This document shows positions 5,091-7,415 of a stretch of DNA of 7,415 bases, one piece after another (positions within the stretch are counted from its first letter, which is position 1; every line of letters begins with the position of its first letter). Under the pieces are notes generated by a model, which saw only the letters and a program-made list of their open reading frames with translations, was not told the DNA's origin and did no database searches. The stretch is from the NCBI GenBank assembly GCA_026014845.1, contig JAOZHM010000222.1, forward strand, positions 1 through 7,415. The letters are read 5' to 3'. This stretch comes from Candidatus Bathyarchaeota archaeon. GTDB lineage: Archaea; Thermoproteota; Bathyarchaeia; Bathyarchaeales; Bathycorpusculaceae. The position numbers were made by a program, and so were the translations under genes.

Positions 5091-6905
5091 AATCAGCCAG
5101 TACCTCATGTCTTGCGTGATATCCAAGAAAACACCGTAAATCGGCGGTGTCGTCACAGCCCAACCGCTACCAACCCAAAGTGGGACAACTGAACATTGTT
5201 CAACAGCGATTTCGTCTATTTGAGCGTAGAGTTCCTCTCTGAGGGTTATGTTTGTTGTGGCGCGTGCTTCATCATAGAGGGCAACTTGTTGCAAGTAAGC
5301 AGGGTAAGATGGGTTGGGTAAACCATTGATGGTTTCATTGTAGTAGTTGGTGTGGATCCATTTGGCCCAATAAAGGAATGCATAGTTATCTGGGTCAACG
5401 TAATCCGGATACCAACCGTATATGTAAGCGTCCATTATCTCGCTGTCTCTGTTCTGCTTGTAGCCAGCCCAGTCTGCGGACTTCAGTGTCACCGTTATGA
5501 CGCCGCTTCCTTCCAGCGCTTCTTTGTACATGAGGGCTTGTTCAGCGCTCATGGGATAGTGCCCTGAAGATTCATACCACAGGTCAAACACAAGCTTGTT
5601 AGTTGCGTCGTAGCCTGCCGCGGCGAGTAGGCTTGTGGTTAGTGTGTAGTTTGCGTCTCCAAGCTTCTGGAAAGCTTCAGTGTGCCCTAACATGCCTGGA
5701 GGTATAATGCTATACAGGGGGTCTGACAGACCAAGGAAGACCGTGTCGCAAACAGCCGTTCTGTTTAATGCAGCCGTAACTGCTACCCTCACTCTTGTGT
5801 CGTTAAATGGTGCACGTTTCGTCTGGAAGCAGAAGTACTGGATAGCTGCTCCAGTACCCCACCAAACCTTCACGTTCGGGTTGTCCTCAAGGTCTAGTAC
5901 ATCGGTCGGGGAAGTATGCCTATACGCCATGTCTATATCGCCAGCTTCGATTGCCAATCGAAGCGTGGCAGCGTCACTGTAGAACCTGAAGATTACGTGT
6001 GCCATCCTCGGATATCCACTGGCAAGATCCCAGTAGTTAGGATTGGCATCCAGTTTAATCTCAACGTCCCTTCCGGCCACTCGGTTCCATTTTGAGAGAA
6101 CGTAGGGACCTGCAAATGCGACTGGTGTGCTTGCCCGTGGGTCTGCTGTAGTATGGTTGATCTGCGCTATGGGAGCGTATTGTGGGTTGACAATTGTGGA
6201 AGATCTGCTTGCCAGAATTCCTAGGAAGGGGCTAAACGACATTTTCAGGTGGAACCTGACCTTATATGTGTCGAGTACTTCCGTACGATCTATGATGGCG
6301 TCATAGCCGAGGCCTGCTGGCGCACCTTCGGGAATGCTTGGTATAAGCGCTATGGCTCTATCAAAACTATACTTGACATGTGTGGCGTTGAACTCTGTGC
6401 CATCGGAAAATGTAACGCCTTCCCTTAAGTTGAAATCCCAAATGTCTAGGTCGTCATTAGAACTCCAATTTACGGCCAAATCTGGAATAAAATCTGAACC
6501 TTTTGGTGAACCTGGTTCGACGCTTACAAGAGTGCCGCCTATTTGCTGTAGTATGCACCATCCGAAATAGTCGTATGCTTGAGCCGGGTCGAGGGTTTTT
6601 TCGACAGAGTCTGTTGTTCCAACAATTAACGTTTCCTTCGTGGCTAAGCCCGCTTCTATTGCCGCTAGCCTCGCTGTCAAGGCAGCTATTGCTTCCGCGT
6701 ATTCTTGGAAACCTTCTGACATGATTAACGCTAAATCACTTATGGTCGATGTTAGATTTGTCACGCTTTCCGTTAGTGTGGATACGTCATCTGTCAGCGT
6801 AGACAAGTTGTCTACGACGGTTGTCATATAATACATTGTGCCGCTTGAAACTATAATGCCTATTAGAACCAAAACAACTATTGAAAGCTCTATTTTTTCC
6901 ATCAT
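5082..6905 (-). CDS. Membrane-anchored peptide-binding protein of ABC importer (SBP_bac_5), with coiled-coil stalk
   Basis: This 607-residue extracellular receptor is a DppA/OppA-type protein. Residues 8-28 are one hydrophobic segment with no lipobox Cys, so it is an N-terminal anchor or uncleaved signal. Residues 34-58 form regular heptads (L34/L37, V41/L44, V48/L51, I55/L58), and a second register runs through F66, Y69, I73, L76, L80, I83 and L87. The ligand-binding domain begins near 92 (ETLIVGTTDS). The family region spans about 139-185: FIPDLAVNW, then LREGVTFSDGTEFNATHVKYSFDRA. The C-terminus ends conventionally at about 600 with no second membrane segment. The start ATG 6905 has AGGTGA 7 nt upstream; the next codon is also ATG. 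It is first in the operon, as expected for the receptor. Ligand is inferred as peptide; other solutes occur in this family. Confidence 0.94.
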   Translation of the reverse strand: MMEKIELSIVVLVLIGIIVSSGTMYYMTTVVDNLSTLTDDVSTLTESVTNLTSTISDLALIMSEGFQEYAEAIAALTARLAAIEAGLATKETLIVGTTDSVEKTLDPAQAYDYFGWCILQQIGGTLVSVEPGSPKGSDFIPDLAVNWSSNDDLDIWDFNLREGVTFSDGTEFNATHVKYSFDRAIALIPSIPEGAPAGLGYDAIIDRTEVLDTYKVRFHLKMSFSPFLGILASRSSTIVNPQYAPIAQINHTTADPRASTPVAFAGPYVLSKWNRVAGRDVEIKLDANPNYWDLASGYPRMAHVIFRFYSDAATLRLAIEAGDIDMAYRHTSPTDVLDLEDNPNVKVWWGTGAAIQYFCFQTKRAPFNDTRVRVAVTAALNRTAVCDTVFLGLSDPLYSIIPPGMLGHTEAFQKLGDANYTLTTSLLAAAGYDATNKLVFDLWYESSGHYPMSAEQALMYKEALEGSGVITVTLKSADWAGYKQNRDSEIMDAYIYGWYPDYVDPDNYAFLYWAKWIHTNYYNETINGLPNPSYPAYLQQVALYDEARATTNITLREELYAQIDEIAVEQCSVVPLWVGSGWAVTTPPIYGVFLDITQDMRYWLIYK

Positions 6906-6912
6906 TTATTTT

Positions 6913-6920
6913 TCACCTTT
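6913..6920 (-). promoter_or_regulatory. Ribosome binding site of the binding-protein gene
   Basis: Minus-strand AAAGGTGA ends 7 nt before ATG 6905, choosing the first of two adjacent ATG codons. Confidence 0.7.
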
Positions 6921-6953
6921 TTACAAACGCAACATTACATTTGCTAGCTTAAG

Positions 6954-6963
6954 TTATTTAAAA
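6954..6963 (-). promoter_or_regulatory. TATA box of the ABC transporter operon
   Basis: Minus-strand TTTTAAATAA is the best TATA-like element in the gap. Transcription would start near 6932-6934, leaving a leader of about 28 nt that contains the ribosome site. Arms AAGTT (6951-6955) and AACTT (6962-6966) flank the box, so a small repressor could in principle cover it. Confidence 0.55.
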
Positions 6964-6986
6964 CTTACCCTACTAATTACAAGAGT

Positions 6987-7022
6987 ACTAAATCCCACAT
7001 TCGCTAAAACGACAGATTTAGT
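6987..7022. repeat. 8-bp inverted repeat upstream of the operon promoter
   Basis: ACTAAATC (6987-6994) and GATTTAGT (7015-7022) are perfect complements with a 20-nt spacer. They lie about 25-60 bp upstream of the proposed TATA box. This could be a regulator site or part of the stress-gene 3' end. Confidence 0.3.
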
Positions 7023-7045
7023 GTAGATTTTTCTATGAAGTTTTA

Positions 7046-7061
7046 GAATAAAAGGAAAAGG
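7046..7061 (-). terminator. T-rich stretch after the universal stress gene
   Basis: Minus-strand CCTTTTCCTTTTATTC lies about 70 nt beyond the stop of the stress-protein gene. Such pyrimidine-rich runs can end archaeal transcription. No strong hairpin precedes it. Confidence 0.35.
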
Positions 7062-7131
7062 CTACGGACAAACAGCATTTTAATCTAAATTCTATATCTA
7101 GAGAAAGGTTTGACCATGGTTAAAACTTTAG

Positions 7132-7415
7132 CTACTTGGTCACCAAAACTGGACATGGAGCATTTCTAATCACTCCATCACTTACACTGCCTAGAAACAT
7201 CTCTCTTATTTTGCTTATACCTCTAGCGCCCATAACAATTAAGTCAAATTTACTGTCTTGAGCAATTTTGAGTATCTCTTGAACCGTGTGCCCTTCCCTA
7301 AGCAAAGTTTCAACTTGGATTCCTTCAGCCTTAACCTTATTTTCACCATCTCCTAAAATGGTGGTGCCAGCCTTGCGGGCAGCCTCAACCACCTTGGAGA
7401 AATCCGCGGGAGCCA
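7132..7415 (-). CDS. Universal stress protein (UspA family), C-terminal part, runs off the window
   Basis: About 94 codons of a protein usually near 140-150 residues are present; the N-terminal strand with the first nucleotide-binding residues lies beyond the edge. The frame is open through 7415 (reading APADFSK before VVEAARKAG), so the internal GTG at 7392 is not the start. The end carries VMGARG, nine residues, then GS: the G-2x-G-9x-G(S/T) motif of ATP-binding Usp proteins. It closes with the standard APCPVLVTK. Usp proteins are cytoplasmic alpha/beta proteins that bind ATP or other nucleotides and respond to stress; the specific role here is unknown. It points the same way as the transporter operon but is separated by 226 bp with a T-rich stretch and a promoter, so it is probably a separate unit. 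Confidence 0.9.
   Translation of the reverse strand, partial: APADFSKVVEAARKAGTTILGDGENKVKAEGIQVETLLREGHTVQEILKIAQDSKFDLIVMGARGISKIREMFLGSVSDGVIRNAPCPVLVTK

Noticed and set aside
1..7415. CRISPR array, insertion sequence or riboswitch
   Set aside because: No regularly spaced repeats of CRISPR size, no transposase gene or paired terminal repeats, and no riboswitch I can recognise were found on either strand.

Overview
The window looks archaeal. The tRNA-Gln starts with an A1-U72 pair and encodes its own CCA. Ribosome binding sites are of the AGGTGA/GGAGG type. T/A-rich TATA-like boxes lie about 25 bp ahead of predicted starts. The peptide-binding protein is held by an N-terminal membrane anchor rather than a bacterial lipobox. 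The DNA is moderately AT-rich. An uncultured Thermoproteota lineage such as Bathyarchaeia would fit, but that placement is inference and no marker gene here settles it.

Layout. Positions 1-813 hold two small plus-strand genes and a hairpin-rich gap. The first gene is an 81-residue coiled-coil protein (177-422). The second (635-868) starts with a ribbon-helix-helix-like segment and runs antisense into the 3' half of the tRNA. Positions 814-886 (minus) encode tRNA-Gln(CTG), with CCA at 811-813. Positions 887-1108 are non-coding. Positions 1109-6905 (minus) are a complete dipeptide/oligopeptide ABC importer read right to left: binding protein, permease B, permease C, ATPase D, ATPase F. After a 226-bp intergenic region, the C-terminal part of a universal stress protein (minus) runs off the right edge.

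How it works together. The binding protein, on a coiled-coil stalk outside the membrane, should capture peptides (or another SBP_bac_5 ligand) and hand them to the B/C permease pair, driven by the D/F ATPases. Spacing is tight from permease B onward: B and C are 13 bp apart or overlap slightly, C and D abut, D and F overlap by 26 bp. A 72-bp gap with an inverted repeat, T-rich stretch and likely internal promoter separates the binding protein from permease B, which suggests the binding protein is made in excess.

The most interesting lead is the left side. An ORF with about 59 residues of its own, continuing into the antisense of a tRNA 3' half, is the arrangement left when an SSV-type archaeal integrase gene is split by integration (the int(N) fragment). 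That would make positions below about 814 the end of an integrated element. The integrase C-terminal half and second attachment copy are not in the window, so this stays a hypothesis.
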